Of a stretch of 64,000 nt of DNA, positions 7,061 to 16,157 are shown piece by piece. Below the pieces are notes generated by a model. That model was not told the DNA's origin and did no database searches. It worked only from the letters and a program-made list of their open reading frames with translations. Location of the stretch: assembly GCF_034929435.1 (NCBI RefSeq), contig NZ_JAYFUM010000026.1, forward strand, positions 53,826-117,825, written 5' to 3'. This DNA is from Arcicella rigui (GTDB taxonomy: Bacteria > Bacteroidota > Bacteroidia > Cytophagales > Spirosomataceae). How positions within the stretch are numbered: position 1 is the first letter of the stretch; each line of letters starts with the position of its first letter. Position numbers and translations under genes: made by a program.

Positions 7061-9292
7061 TCAATGCGTCAGAAAAACAGTACCTTCTTTTATCGTAATT
7101 TGCCCGACTGTATCTTCTACTTCAATTTTGTAAATATAAGTTCCTTCTTGTGCAGGCAAACCACTTTTGAGCGAGCCATCCCAGCCTAATTGTGGGTTAT
7201 TGACATAATCGTCGGTCTGAGCATAGAAAACAGGATTTCCCCAACGGTCAAAAATAGTCATTTTTAGTTTTTGAATATACTTACCATAAACGACGAAAGA
7301 GTCGTTGTAACCATCTACATTAGGCGTAAATACTTGTGGAATTGAAACAATGACTGGTCTGGAAAGACGATAAATATTCGAGCGACTGGTGGGTGCTACA
7401 CCCCAACTTGTATTGGTGGGTTTTGATTCAATCTGAACGAAAATTTCTTGCCCTTCATCCTCCGGAATATCAGATAACTTCATCGAAGTTGTAAATAATT
7501 TATTAACAAACGTTTTAATCAATTCACCAGTAGTAGGATCAACTTTATTAACACGATAAAATTCTATATTGGTTGAAAAAGGTAAATTAGGTGTCCATTT
7601 CAAATCTGTACTATTTGAATTCAGTAAAATACTACAAACAGGTTCAGAAGGTAATGATTCAAGATTACACTGATTCGTCCAAGTGACATAATAACAATAC
7701 GACTGATTGTTGATTTGAACAGCATTATCTGTTAAAGTATTAGTGGTGGCACTATTCAATAAACCATAACTATTGGAAGCATCGGCTCTATAAAAATTAT
7801 ATTTTTTAATGTCTGCTACTTCTGGTTGCAAGCCTGCAACAAAGTCTCCCTTCACTATTACATTTTGGTTGATGGCATCTACATCTGCATAAACCAAAGG
7901 AATTTTAGTCGGCAAAACACTGGATTTTGCTGTTACTTTTACTATACCAGAAGTAGATAATGCTCCATAATTAGTACTGACTTGATAATAATAATCTCGT
8001 CCACATTTTACATCTGTATCAGTAAATGTTAATTTTCCAATGTTGTTAAAAGTACGAGCAGGGAAATTCACGTCGAGACTTCCGTCTGCCAAGAGCCTTT
8101 CTACTTTATATTCTGTGAAACTTCCGCTAAGTGATGCCGTAGAAGCCCCCCCCCAAGTAAGTTCATTTTGGTCATCAGCGGCAACTGCTTGCAGAGGTGT
8201 TGTACATAACTCTTCGGCACTGAGATTATTGGGGTCAACACTCGTTACAGGACAAGCCTCATTCACAGCCTCAACAATAAAACAGTATTGCTTTTGGGCA
8301 TTAGGTACTGTAAATTTTCTATTTTCAACCGCCAAAGAAGCATCTGATTGATAGGAAAGAAAAGGCGTTGCTGTGAAATTATAATTTGGTGTCGTTGGCG
8401 ACTCACGCATAAACACATTTCTTTTTAATCCATCTTGTGTTGTTACTTTTAAATTAAATTCGCCCGATAGACTCGTCCCCGAAAGCTCAATAATAGTCGG
8501 ACGATAAATAATACCACTGGAAACATCAAGTGTTTTGCTAAAAGGTTGAGCTGGACATACGCCCGTTTGAGAATTTCCTACAACAACTACCGTTTTTTCG
8601 TTGTTATCAGGTAAGAGAAAGTTTTCTTTATAAGGATAAGTAGTAGGTTGTACTAAAGAAGTCTGTAAAAGCCCTCCATCAAAATCATAATAAGTGATTT
8701 CGTAAGATGGATAATTATTATTGCTATTTTGAGGTAAAGAAACCACCATATCCGAGCTACTACAAATATTTGCCGTAACCACTGGCGTAGCTGATTGGAT
8801 AATTTCTACTACTTGGCAAGCATGATGATAATCGCTTGTAGTACCTGTGCCAGAATTATCACCTTGGGTAATAACATAAAAACCAGGGCCTGTGTACCAT
8901 GAAGCAGAAGTATTAATATTTACATCGGCACTACCAGCCAAAGTTAAATAACTGGCAGTAGCCGTAAGTGGATTTGAAGGAGGGCTTGCCAATGCTGAAT
9001 ACTGTGTTGCAGGCATAATCCAATAACTTACGCCAGAAGTACTGGTAGCAGGAATGGTATTTTTTAAAGTAATGGTTTCACCTTCACAAATTTTTACCGG
9101 AATGTTATTAGGATTTGAAGTATTGCCGTCGCCATCGCCACGTACTTGTACTTTTGTACCATTGATACTAAATTCACCAGCGACAGTTCCAGCAGGCTCA
9201 GTTTTATCTTTGCATTGTGCCTTTGTTTCAAAAGATGCCAAAGTAAGGAAAATGAATCCTGTTAGTATTTTTCCAAATTTGAACCGAATCAT
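7061..9292 (-). CDS. Secreted multidomain protein with gliding-type (CHU_C) T9SS sorting domain
   Basis: A 743-residue exported protein. The ATG at 9292 gives a clean signal peptide (FGKILTGFIFLTLASFETKAQ); earlier in-frame starts do not. The middle holds Ig/fibronectin-like beta domains with paired cysteines. The last 90 residues are a C-terminal gliding-type domain: IPQVFTPNVDGYNDSFVV, KMTIFDRWGNPVF, WDGSLKSG, then GTYIYKIEVED, used as a T9SS type B sorting signal. It is probably surface-attached or secreted with a binding role; no catalytic domain was recognised. The coding strand contains a run of nine G (8146-8154), a possible slippage site. Confidence 0.88.
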   Translation of the reverse strand: MIRFKFGKILTGFIFLTLASFETKAQCKDKTEPAGTVAGEFSINGTKVQVRGDGDGNTSNPNNIPVKICEGETITLKNTIPATSTSGVSYWIMPATQYSALASPPSNPLTATASYLTLAGSADVNINTSASWYTGPGFYVITQGDNSGTGTTSDYHHACQVVEIIQSATPVVTANICSSSDMVVSLPQNSNNNYPSYEITYYDFDGGLLQTSLVQPTTYPYKENFLLPDNNEKTVVVVGNSQTGVCPAQPFSKTLDVSSGIIYRPTIIELSGTSLSGEFNLKVTTQDGLKRNVFMRESPTTPNYNFTATPFLSYQSDASLAVENRKFTVPNAQKQYCFIVEAVNEACPVTSVDPNNLSAEELCTTPLQAVAADDQNELTWGGASTASLSGSFTEYKVERLLADGSLDVNFPARTFNNIGKLTFTDTDVKCGRDYYYQVSTNYGALSTSGIVKVTAKSSVLPTKIPLVYADVDAINQNVIVKGDFVAGLQPEVADIKKYNFYRADASNSYGLLNSATTNTLTDNAVQINNQSYCYYVTWTNQCNLESLPSEPVCSILLNSNSTDLKWTPNLPFSTNIEFYRVNKVDPTTGELIKTFVNKLFTTSMKLSDIPEDEGQEIFVQIESKPTNTSWGVAPTSRSNIYRLSRPVIVSIPQVFTPNVDGYNDSFVVYGKYIQKLKMTIFDRWGNPVFYAQTDDYVNNPQLGWDGSLKSGLPAQEGTYIYKIEVEDTVGQITIKEGTVFLTH
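8146..8154 (-). repeat. Nine-base G homopolymer inside a T9SS cargo gene
   Basis: Nine consecutive C on the plus strand (G in the coding strand), encoding Trp-Gly-Gly-Ala in a low-GC gene. It is the longest G/C run I noticed in the window. A one-base slip would shift the frame about midway through the protein and remove the sorting domain. Confidence 0.9.
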
Positions 9293-9490
9293 ATTGAGTA
9301 AGTATGTGTCTCCAATAGTACAAATCATTAAAATTGAAAGGCAATTTTGCTCATTCATCAAACATTTCAAAGATAAGCGTAAAATATGTTTTGATATAAG
9401 TTAGCATAAAAATGTCATTCAAAAACAAATATATCATATATTTTTAACTATCACTTGCTTTAAACCTTAACGCATAGGAACAAAAAATCG

Positions 9491-9498
9491 TACCTTTG
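9491..9498 (+). promoter_or_regulatory. Probable -7 element upstream of ribBA
   Basis: TACCTTTG matches TAnnTTTG, about 77 bp before the ATG. No TTG lies at the proper -33 spacing, so it is a weak call. The leader shows no FMN riboswitch (RFN) signature. Confidence 0.35.
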
Positions 9499-9575
9499 AG
9501 GTTATATTTAAAATAAGAAGAATATCTATTCGTCTGCCCTCTAAGCTTTATAGTTAAGATTTTACCAAGAAAACA

Positions 9576-10793
9576 ATGTCAAAGATAAAATTAGATAGCA
9601 TCGAAGAGGCGATTGAAGCAATTCGCCAAGGCAAAATTATCATCGTAGCTGACGATGAAGACCGTGAGAATGAAGGGGATATGATCTGTGCTTCTGAAGC
9701 AATGACACCCGAATTAGCCAATTTTATGATTCGTGAGGGACGTGGCTTAATGTGCGTTACCCTTACAGAAGAACGTTGTAAAGAGTTGGACTTAACGATG
9801 ATGGTAGGCTCTAATACCGCCACACATGAAACACCTTTTACCGTTTCTGTCGATTTGCTCGGACATGGATGCACTACTGGTATTTCTGCACACGACCGCT
9901 CCAAAACCATTCAAGCTTTAGTGGATGAAAAGACCAAACCAGAAGATTTGGGCAGACCGGGACATATTTTCCCTTTGAAAGCTCGTTCTGAAGGAGTACT
10001 ACGCAGAACTGGACATACAGAAGCCGCTATGGACTTTGCTAAATTAGCAGGTTTCAAACCATCAGGTGTATTAATTGAAGTATTAAACGAAGATGGAACA
10101 ATGGCTCGTCTTCCAGATTTAAGAGCGATTGCTGATAAATTTGATTTGAAATTAGTAACCATCAAAGATTTAGTAGAGTATCGTTTGAAACACGAAAGCC
10201 TTATCAAACGTGAAATTGGCGTAGATATGCCCACTGAATTTGGTCACTTTGATTTAATTGCTTTCAAACAAATCAACACGGGTGAAACGCATTTAGCATT
10301 GACTAAAGGTACTTGGGAAAAAGATGAACCTGTATTAGTACGTGTTCACAGTTCTTGTGTTACGGGTGATATTTTTGGTTCTTGTCGTTGCGATTGTGGC
10401 GGACAATTACACCGTGCGATGGAAATTGTTGAAAAAGAAGGCAAAGGCGTAATCTTGTATATGTTCCAAGAAGGAAGAGGTATCGGTTTAATCAATAAAT
10501 TGAAGGCCTATAAATTACAAGAAATGGGTCGTGATACTGTGGAAGCTAATTTGGAATTGGGCTTTAAAATGGATGAAAGAGATTATGGCGTAGGAGCATC
10601 TATTTTAAGAGATTTAGGCTTGAGTAAAATCCGATTAATTTCTAACAATCCAAAGAAAAGAGCAGCCCTATTTGGTTACGGTTTAGAAATTGTAGAAACT
10701 GTACCTATCGAAATCGCTTCAAATCCTTATAATGAAGATTATCTCAGAACAAAAAGAGATAAAATGGGACATACCATTATGGAAGATAAATAA
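9576..10793 (+). CDS. ribBA: Bifunctional 3,4-dihydroxy-2-butanone 4-phosphate synthase / GTP cyclohydrolase II
   Basis: Makes both precursors of riboflavin. Residues 1-200 are the RibB domain: acidic loop DDEDRENEGDM (26-36), THETPFTVSVD, and TGISAHDRSKT (101-111). Residues about 205-400 are the RibA domain: zinc ligands C261, C272 and C274 in SCVTGDIFGSCRCDC, and the GTP-binding/catalytic GRGIGLINKLKAY. All metal and catalytic motifs of both halves look intact, so both activities are expected; 405 residues is the normal length. The gene stands alone, with no other rib genes adjacent. Confidence 0.97.
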   Translation: MSKIKLDSIEEAIEAIRQGKIIIVADDEDRENEGDMICASEAMTPELANFMIREGRGLMCVTLTEERCKELDLTMMVGSNTATHETPFTVSVDLLGHGCTTGISAHDRSKTIQALVDEKTKPEDLGRPGHIFPLKARSEGVLRRTGHTEAAMDFAKLAGFKPSGVLIEVLNEDGTMARLPDLRAIADKFDLKLVTIKDLVEYRLKHESLIKREIGVDMPTEFGHFDLIAFKQINTGETHLALTKGTWEKDEPVLVRVHSSCVTGDIFGSCRCDCGGQLHRAMEIVEKEGKGVILYMFQEGRGIGLINKLKAYKLQEMGRDTVEANLELGFKMDERDYGVGASILRDLGLSKIRLISNNPKKRAALFGYGLEIVETVPIEIASNPYNEDYLRTKRDKMGHTIMEDK

Positions 10794-10799
10794 TTGAGA

Positions 10800-10898
10800 G
10801 ATTTATTGATTTCGGATTTCAGGTGTCGGATTTTGGATTTGTATAGTATTTTCTAACATTTCCGAAATCCCCAATCCAAAATCCGAAATCAATAAATC
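10800..10898. repeat. CGGATTT-family word repeat forming a long inverted repeat
   Basis: The outer arms GATTTATTGATTTCGGATTT (10800-10819) and its complement (10879-10898) pair perfectly. Inside, CGGATTTTGGATT pairs with AATCCAAAATCCG. It occupies the gap between convergent ribBA and the next gene, so it could end both transcripts. Related words recur at 15998 and, reordered, at 62370. Confidence 0.8.
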
Positions 10899-10910
10899 AC
10901 AATCAAAAAA

Positions 10911-11330
10911 TCAAGGTGCTTCGTCAGCACGAGTAATGAAGTATTCAGTATCGCCCATCCACGAAAACTTCAAATATCTTTGTTCATAATGCAAGCGAAT
11001 TCTTTTTCCAGTAAGCATTGCATCCTCTAATCGTTTCACTATCGCTGGGTCTTCTGAATCTACCGTAAAAGCCCAAAGGTTGTTTGCCATATTACCAGCT
11101 TGTCCTTGAGCCCCAACGTTCAATTCTCCTTCATAAGTTTTGAAAATATAGCCTTTTCTTGAAAACTTAGAAACTACTCCTGCCCTATCGCCTTCTGAAT
11201 AAGCTATTTTTGTTCCTAAAAAACTAAGAACAAGAGCGAACAATACAAGTCCGATAAATCCGTATAATAATTTTCTTAAAAAATTCATAGTTGCGTTTTT
11301 GGCAGTACTGATGTGGTCGTTTAATGCCAT
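10911..11330 (-). CDS. Conserved small membrane-anchored protein of unknown function
   Basis: A 139-residue protein with one N-terminal membrane helix (FLRKLLYGFIGLVLFALVLSFLG) followed by a soluble domain containing SEGDRAGVVSKFSRKGYIFKTYEGELN and LHYEQRYLKFSWMGDTEYFI. From memory, similar proteins are widespread in Bacteroidota, often with unreliable enzyme names; I see no enzymatic motif. ATG at 11288 (125 residues, starting MNFLRK) is an equally good start, placing the helix at the very N-terminus. Topology is probably membrane-anchored with an extracytoplasmic domain. Confidence 0.75.
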   Translation of the reverse strand: MALNDHISTAKNATMNFLRKLLYGFIGLVLFALVLSFLGTKIAYSEGDRAGVVSKFSRKGYIFKTYEGELNVGAQGQAGNMANNLWAFTVDSEDPAIVKRLEDAMLTGKRIRLHYEQRYLKFSWMGDTEYFITRADEAP

Positions 11331-11373
11331 TTTGTTAATGTTAAAGGAAAAATAAAAAAGGAATGAAGCCTTA

Positions 11374-11381
11374 CAAAGATA
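11374..11381 (-). promoter_or_regulatory. Probable -7 element of the small membrane protein gene
   Basis: On the minus strand this reads TATCTTTG (TAnnTTTG), about 45 bp before the start at 11330. No well-spaced TTG is seen upstream. Confidence 0.35.
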
Positions 11382-11499
11382 TTGATTTCTTTTGTTAGAA
11401 CTTGAAAAAAAAGAAGGCTAATTTTTACTTCTGCAAAAGAGTCTCCATTAATCAAATTGTAGTTTCCTAATCGTTAATTTATTTGTTTTGATTCAGCCT

Positions 11500-11590
11500 G
11501 ATTAGTTTTGACAACTTTTAAAAAGTTGTCAAAACTAATCAAAACAAAAAAGAACTGAATATCTTGCTGACATTCAGTTCTTTTTGTTTT
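11500..11590 (-). terminator. Tandem hairpins: 20-bp perfect palindrome plus intrinsic terminator
   Basis: Reading the minus strand, out of the permease gene, the first hairpin (11590-11541) is a GAACTGAAT stem with A- and T-rich flanks, a normal intrinsic terminator. Directly after it, 11500-11519 and 11521-11540 form a perfect 20-bp inverted repeat around a single base (GATTAGTTTTGACAACTTTT and its complement). The second element is stronger than termination needs. Confidence 0.8.
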
Positions 11591-11603
11591 ATCAGAAAAA
11601 TAA

Positions 11604-12845
11604 TTATTTAGAACGAATAGCAATCACAGGGTCTAATTTGGCAGCTATCCAAGCAGGAATAATGCCTGAAATGATACCAATTACAGTGGCGGTCATTAAG
11701 CCAATTACTACATTACCAATTGTCAAGGTTAGTTTTAATGAACCAAAATTAATGTGCGACATCAGCCAAACTAAAAATATCCCAAAAGCTCCGCCAATTA
11801 AGCTCAAGAATACGGCTTCAAATAAAAACTGAAATAAAATAAAGTAATTTTTAGCTCCTAAAGATTTTTGAATACCGATAATATTAGTACGTTCTTTTAC
11901 CGAAACAAACATAATGTTGGCAATTCCGAAGCCCCCGACTAATAAAGAAAACAGGGCAATGATACCTCCGCCGACATTCATACTGGCAAAAATAGATTCA
12001 AAAAACTTCACTGCACCATCTAAACGATTGATAGAAAAATTACTTTCTTGGGTTGGTTTCAGTCCTCTCCTACTTCTCATCAAACCTGTTACTTCTCCTT
12101 CCAAGGTTTCTTGTCCTTTGTCCCAATCAAAAGCCTTTACAGCAATATCAGGCTCAGGATAATCTTTTTGAAACACACTTGAATAAGTAGTATAAGGAAT
12201 GTAAGCTCGTTCGTCGGGCGAACCACCCAAACTAATCAAGTCTTCTCCTTTTTTCTTCATCGTACCAATTACTTTAAACTTGATACCATTAATTTTTATC
12301 GTTTGTCCGATTACATCCGCCATATTCGGAAACAAGGCTTCTTTAACCGAAGCTCCCAAAATCACAACAAAAGCAGAATTATCGGTTTCGTTAGTCAAGA
12401 AATATCGTCCATCCTCCACAGGTACTTCCGAAATAAGATTGTATTCATAACTCACGCCATTCAAACGAGTTTCCATACTATTATTTCCATTTTTCAAAGT
12501 GGTAATTCGCCCATCAATGATAGAAATTGCCTGTGAGTTTTCGAGATTATCAGCCAAATACTTGTATTCACTGTATTTCATGGTTGGTCGATTGATATAT
12601 TTCCACCAAGGATAATTATTGCTCATTACCCAAGGCCATTTACCAACATACACTACACCTTTTCCGAAAGAATCAATCTGTTCACGAATACCCATATTCA
12701 TGGAATCCACAAAAGAAAAAACAGCAACAATCGAAAAAATACCGATTGTTACGCCTAACAGAGACAATACTGTACGCAACAAATTGGTTCGGAGGGCTTG
12801 CCATGCGAAACGAATACTTTCAAATAGTTGTCTGAGGAATTTCAT
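11604..12845 (-). CDS. MacB/FtsX-type ABC transporter permease
   Basis: A 413-residue inner-membrane permease: N-terminal helix (LLRTVLSLLGVTIGIFSIVAVF), a large periplasmic MacB_PCD domain (about 50-260), then three C-terminal helices with the conserved FtsX region (GGFGIANIMFVSVKERTNIIGIQKSLGAK). I start at the ATG at 12845 (MKFLRQLFESIRFAWQALRTN), since ten upstream residues look like leader. Its ATPase partner and membrane-fusion protein are not in the neighbourhood. It probably exports a lipophilic or peptide substrate, or acts mechanically on the envelope; the substrate is unknown. Confidence 0.9.
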   Translation of the reverse strand: MKFLRQLFESIRFAWQALRTNLLRTVLSLLGVTIGIFSIVAVFSFVDSMNMGIREQIDSFGKGVVYVGKWPWVMSNNYPWWKYINRPTMKYSEYKYLADNLENSQAISIIDGRITTLKNGNNSMETRLNGVSYEYNLISEVPVEDGRYFLTNETDNSAFVVILGASVKEALFPNMADVIGQTIKINGIKFKVIGTMKKKGEDLISLGGSPDERAYIPYTTYSSVFQKDYPEPDIAVKAFDWDKGQETLEGEVTGLMRSRRGLKPTQESNFSINRLDGAVKFFESIFASMNVGGGIIALFSLLVGGFGIANIMFVSVKERTNIIGIQKSLGAKNYFILFQFLFEAVFLSLIGGAFGIFLVWLMSHINFGSLKLTLTIGNVVIGLMTATVIGIISGIIPAWIAAKLDPVIAIRSK

Positions 12846-13035
12846 AAAATCAATAATATTAGTATTTAACAAGATAAATTTAAAAGCTCAAGTTTAGACA
12901 AGCAACTACGAAATGACAAATGGAGTTTATGAATAGCTTGATGGTAAAATTTGGGTAAGACTGGAAAAAAAACTTCTGTGTTTTATTAAATGGAATTGAA
13001 TCATGTAAATTTACGAGCAAATTACCTTCAAAGAT

Positions 13036-15981
13036 ATGTCTTCTAAAATTACGATTTCTGATTTCAAGTTTTTCCACGAGTCTTTTTCTGGCGAACTTTA
13101 TTACGATAATTCTGCTCTCCACAATGCTCAAAAAATCCTGTATTCTACCGACGCTTCGGTGTATCAAGAAAAACCTTTGGCAGTGGCTCTTCCCAAAAAC
13201 ACTGCCGACATCAAGGCTTTGATAAAATTGGCAAGAGAATTCAATCTTACCCTTATTCCACGTTCGGCAGGTACTTCTTTGGCAGGACAAGTAGTCGGGA
13301 AAGGCATTGTAGTTGATATTTCAAAATACTTTACCAATGTATTAGAAATCAATCAAGAAGAACGTTGGGTACGTGTACAACCGGGCGTTATCAGAGATGA
13401 TTTGAATGTGATTCTTAAACCATTCGGTTTACTTTTCGGTCCAGAAACTTCTACTTCAAACCGAGCGATGATTGGTGGAATGATTGGAAATAATTCTTGT
13501 GGATTACATTCAATCGTTTGGGGAAGCACTCGTGACCATTTGATTTCGGCAAAAGTATTATTAAGTGATGGTTCGGAAGTAGAATTTGGAGAACTGACAA
13601 AAGCAGAATACTTCAAAAAAGTAAATGCTAAAACTTTAGAAGGAAAATTATACGGAGATATTTTTAGAACGCTCAACAATCCTTTCAACCAAGAAGCGAT
13701 TGAAAAAGCTTATCCAAAGAAAACGTTAAAACGCAGAAATACAGGTTACGCCTTAGATATGTTGGTGGACAGTGAAATGTTTTTACCCGACAGCGAAAAG
13801 CCTTTTAATTTCTGTAAATTATTGGCAGGTTCAGAAGGAACACTGGCTTTTGTGACCGAGGCAAAGCTGAATTTATTGCCATTACCTCCCAAAGAAACCG
13901 CTTTGGTTTGTATTCACTGTAATAGTATTAAAGATTCTTTGCAAGCCAATTTAGTTGCCCTGAAACATCAACCAATGGCTTCTGAATTGGTGGATAAGTA
14001 CATTTTAGATTTTACAAAAGGACATCCTGTTTACGAAAAAAATCGCTTTTTTATCCAAGGCGACCCAGCAGCGATATTGATGGTAGAATTTATGGAAGAA
14101 AGCGACGAAGTGTTGAACCAGAAAACTTCTGCTTTGATTGCCGACCTCGAAAAAGCGAATATCGGTTACGCATATCCTGTGGTGAAAGGAGCAGAAACCA
14201 CGCCAGCTTGGGATGTACGAAAAGCAGGTTTGGGATTAATTCGTAATTTAAAAGGTGATATTCAACCTGTGAATTTGATTGAAGACTGTGCAGTTGCTCC
14301 AGAAGATTTGCCAGCTTATATCGTTGATTTACAAGCACTTTTGAAGAAACATCAAATCAATGCTTCGTATTATGCTCATGCAGGAGCAGGCGAATTGCAC
14401 GTTGAGCCGATGATAAATCTCAAAACGCAAGAAGGAAAAACTTTATTCAGAACAGTGTTGAAAGAAACGGCTGAATTAGTAAAAAAATACAATGGTTCAC
14501 TGAGTGGCGAACATGGAGACGGACGATTGAGAGGTGAATTTATCGAAAGCGTTTTGGGCAAAGAGGTTTTTAGCTTGTTGAAAGAAGTAAAAACGCTTTT
14601 CGACCCAAAGAGTATTTTCAATGCCAATAAAATTGTGAATACACCGCCGATGAATGAATTTTTGCGTTATGAAGCAGGCAAAGAAAATCCTACCATTGAT
14701 ACTTATTTTGATTTTAGTAATCAAGAAGGCATTTTACGTTTGGCAGAAAAATGTTCGGGTTCGGGCGATTGCCGCAAGACAGAAGTAACAGGCGGAACGA
14801 TGTGTCCGAGTTATATGGCAACTCGAATGGAAAAAGACACGACACGTGCCAGAGCGAATATTTTACGTCAGTTTTTAACCAATTCAGCACAAGAAAATCG
14901 TTTCGATCATCAGGAAATTAAGGAAGTAATGGATTTATGTTTGTCGTGCAAAGGCTGTAAATCTGAATGTCCTTCAAAAGTAGATGTGGGCAAAATGAAA
15001 GCAGAGTTTTTACAACATTATTATGATGTTCATGGCGTGCCTTTCCGTACAAAAATGATTGGTAATTTCACTAAATCACAGGCATTGGCGTCGAATTTTC
15101 CTGCCTTATATAATTTTATTGTCAAAACACCGCTTACCGCCAGCATTACCAAAAAAGTACTGGGATTTGCTCAAGAAAGGTCGATACCCACTTTAGGAAA
15201 AACGACTTTAAGAGCTTGGGATAAAAAACGAGTTTCAACAAAAACTGACAAAAAAGTATATTTATTCTGTGATGAATTTACCAATTACAACGATGTAGAA
15301 ATTGGTAAAACCGCCATTTCTTTACTCACGGCTTTGGGTTATGAAGTAATTCTTCCCGAACATTTAGAAAGTGGCAGAACTTATTTATCAAAAGGTTTGG
15401 TGAAAGAAGCCAAGCAAATTGCGATTGAAAACGTAAAAAGTTTATCGAAAATCGTTGATAATAATACGCCAATTTTAGGCATTGAACCTTCTGCCATTTT
15501 GACTTTAAGAGATGAGTACTTGGAATTAGTTCCCGCAGAATTATTAGCAGATGCCGAAAAAGTAGCCCAAAATGCCTTTTTGATTGATGAGTTTATTGCA
15601 CAAGAAATTGATAGAAAAGTATTGAGTAAATCATTATTTACGCAAGAAAAGAAACTGATAAAATTGCATGGACATTGTCATCAAAAAGCCTTATCGTCTT
15701 TATTAGCCACAAAAAAAATGCTTTCATTCCCAGCCAATTATGAAGTACAATTAATTCCTTCGGGCTGTTGCGGAATGGCGGGTTCGTTTGGTTATGAAGA
15801 AGAACATTATGAAGTCTCGATGAAAGTAGGCGAATTAGTACTTTTCCCAACCATCAGGAAACAATCAGCAGAAGTAATTATTGCCGCACCCGGCACAAGT
15901 TGTCGTCATCAAATCAAAGACGGTACAGGCAGAATTGCCCAGCATCCCGTAGAGATTTTGTGGGAAGCGTTGGTGAAGTGA
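13036..15981 (+). CDS. FAD-linked oxidase / Fe-S oxidoreductase fusion (GlcD-GlpC type, YdiJ-like)
   Basis: A 981-residue respiratory 2-hydroxyacid dehydrogenase-type protein. The N-terminal FAD_binding_4 domain (about 50-280; PRSAGTSLAGQVVGKGIVVDIS, then GMIGNNSCGLHS) is followed by FAD-oxidase_C (to about 540; GEHGDGRLRGEF). Then come Fe-S motifs: C573-C579 with GGTMCPSY, and C635-x2-C638-x2-C641-x3-C645. The end is a CCG domain pair with GHCHQKALS and SGCCGMAGSFGYE. The layout matches D-lactate or D-2-hydroxyglutarate dehydrogenases of the YdiJ group; the exact substrate cannot be read. It is transcribed alone and ended by a strong hairpin. Confidence 0.92.
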   Translation: MSSKITISDFKFFHESFSGELYYDNSALHNAQKILYSTDASVYQEKPLAVALPKNTADIKALIKLAREFNLTLIPRSAGTSLAGQVVGKGIVVDISKYFTNVLEINQEERWVRVQPGVIRDDLNVILKPFGLLFGPETSTSNRAMIGGMIGNNSCGLHSIVWGSTRDHLISAKVLLSDGSEVEFGELTKAEYFKKVNAKTLEGKLYGDIFRTLNNPFNQEAIEKAYPKKTLKRRNTGYALDMLVDSEMFLPDSEKPFNFCKLLAGSEGTLAFVTEAKLNLLPLPPKETALVCIHCNSIKDSLQANLVALKHQPMASELVDKYILDFTKGHPVYEKNRFFIQGDPAAILMVEFMEESDEVLNQKTSALIADLEKANIGYAYPVVKGAETTPAWDVRKAGLGLIRNLKGDIQPVNLIEDCAVAPEDLPAYIVDLQALLKKHQINASYYAHAGAGELHVEPMINLKTQEGKTLFRTVLKETAELVKKYNGSLSGEHGDGRLRGEFIESVLGKEVFSLLKEVKTLFDPKSIFNANKIVNTPPMNEFLRYEAGKENPTIDTYFDFSNQEGILRLAEKCSGSGDCRKTEVTGGTMCPSYMATRMEKDTTRARANILRQFLTNSAQENRFDHQEIKEVMDLCLSCKGCKSECPSKVDVGKMKAEFLQHYYDVHGVPFRTKMIGNFTKSQALASNFPALYNFIVKTPLTASITKKVLGFAQERSIPTLGKTTLRAWDKKRVSTKTDKKVYLFCDEFTNYNDVEIGKTAISLLTALGYEVILPEHLESGRTYLSKGLVKEAKQIAIENVKSLSKIVDNNTPILGIEPSAILTLRDEYLELVPAELLADAEKVAQNAFLIDEFIAQEIDRKVLSKSLFTQEKKLIKLHGHCHQKALSSLLATKKMLSFPANYEVQLIPSGCCGMAGSFGYEEEHYEVSMKVGELVLFPTIRKQSAEVIIAAPGTSCRHQIKDGTGRIAQHPVEILWEALVK

Positions 15982-15997
15982 GAGTGATGAATTAGTA

Positions 15998-16083
15998 GTT
16001 TTCGGATTTCAGATGTCGGATTTCGGCTTTATTAAATTAAAATCGTTTTATCAAATTAATTTCCGAAATCAGAAATCCAAAAC
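15998..16083. repeat. CGGATTT-family word repeat, second copy
   Basis: TTTCGGATTTCAGATGTCGG is nearly the same as the left arm at 10810, and the right arm TTCCGAAATCAGAAATCC is its partial complement. The flanks and loop differ entirely from the first copy, so only the words are shared. Confidence 0.75.
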
Positions 16084-16114
16084 AGCTCTATTTATTTTAC
16101 TCATATTAATAATC

Positions 16115-16152
16115 AAAACGCCAACGTTGAAAAATCTCAACATTGGCGTTTT
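16115..16152. terminator. Bidirectional intrinsic terminator
   Basis: AAAACGCCAACGTTGA (16115-16130) pairs with TCAACATTGGCGTTTT (16137-16152) with one mismatch. The A- and T-rich ends make it work on both strands, between convergent genes. Confidence 0.85.
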
Positions 16153-16157
16153 ATATT

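Noticed and set aside
9499..9575. FMN riboswitch before ribBA
   Set aside because: The leader is short and AT-rich, and none of the conserved RFN blocks (such as AGGG...GGCGGT) can be found.
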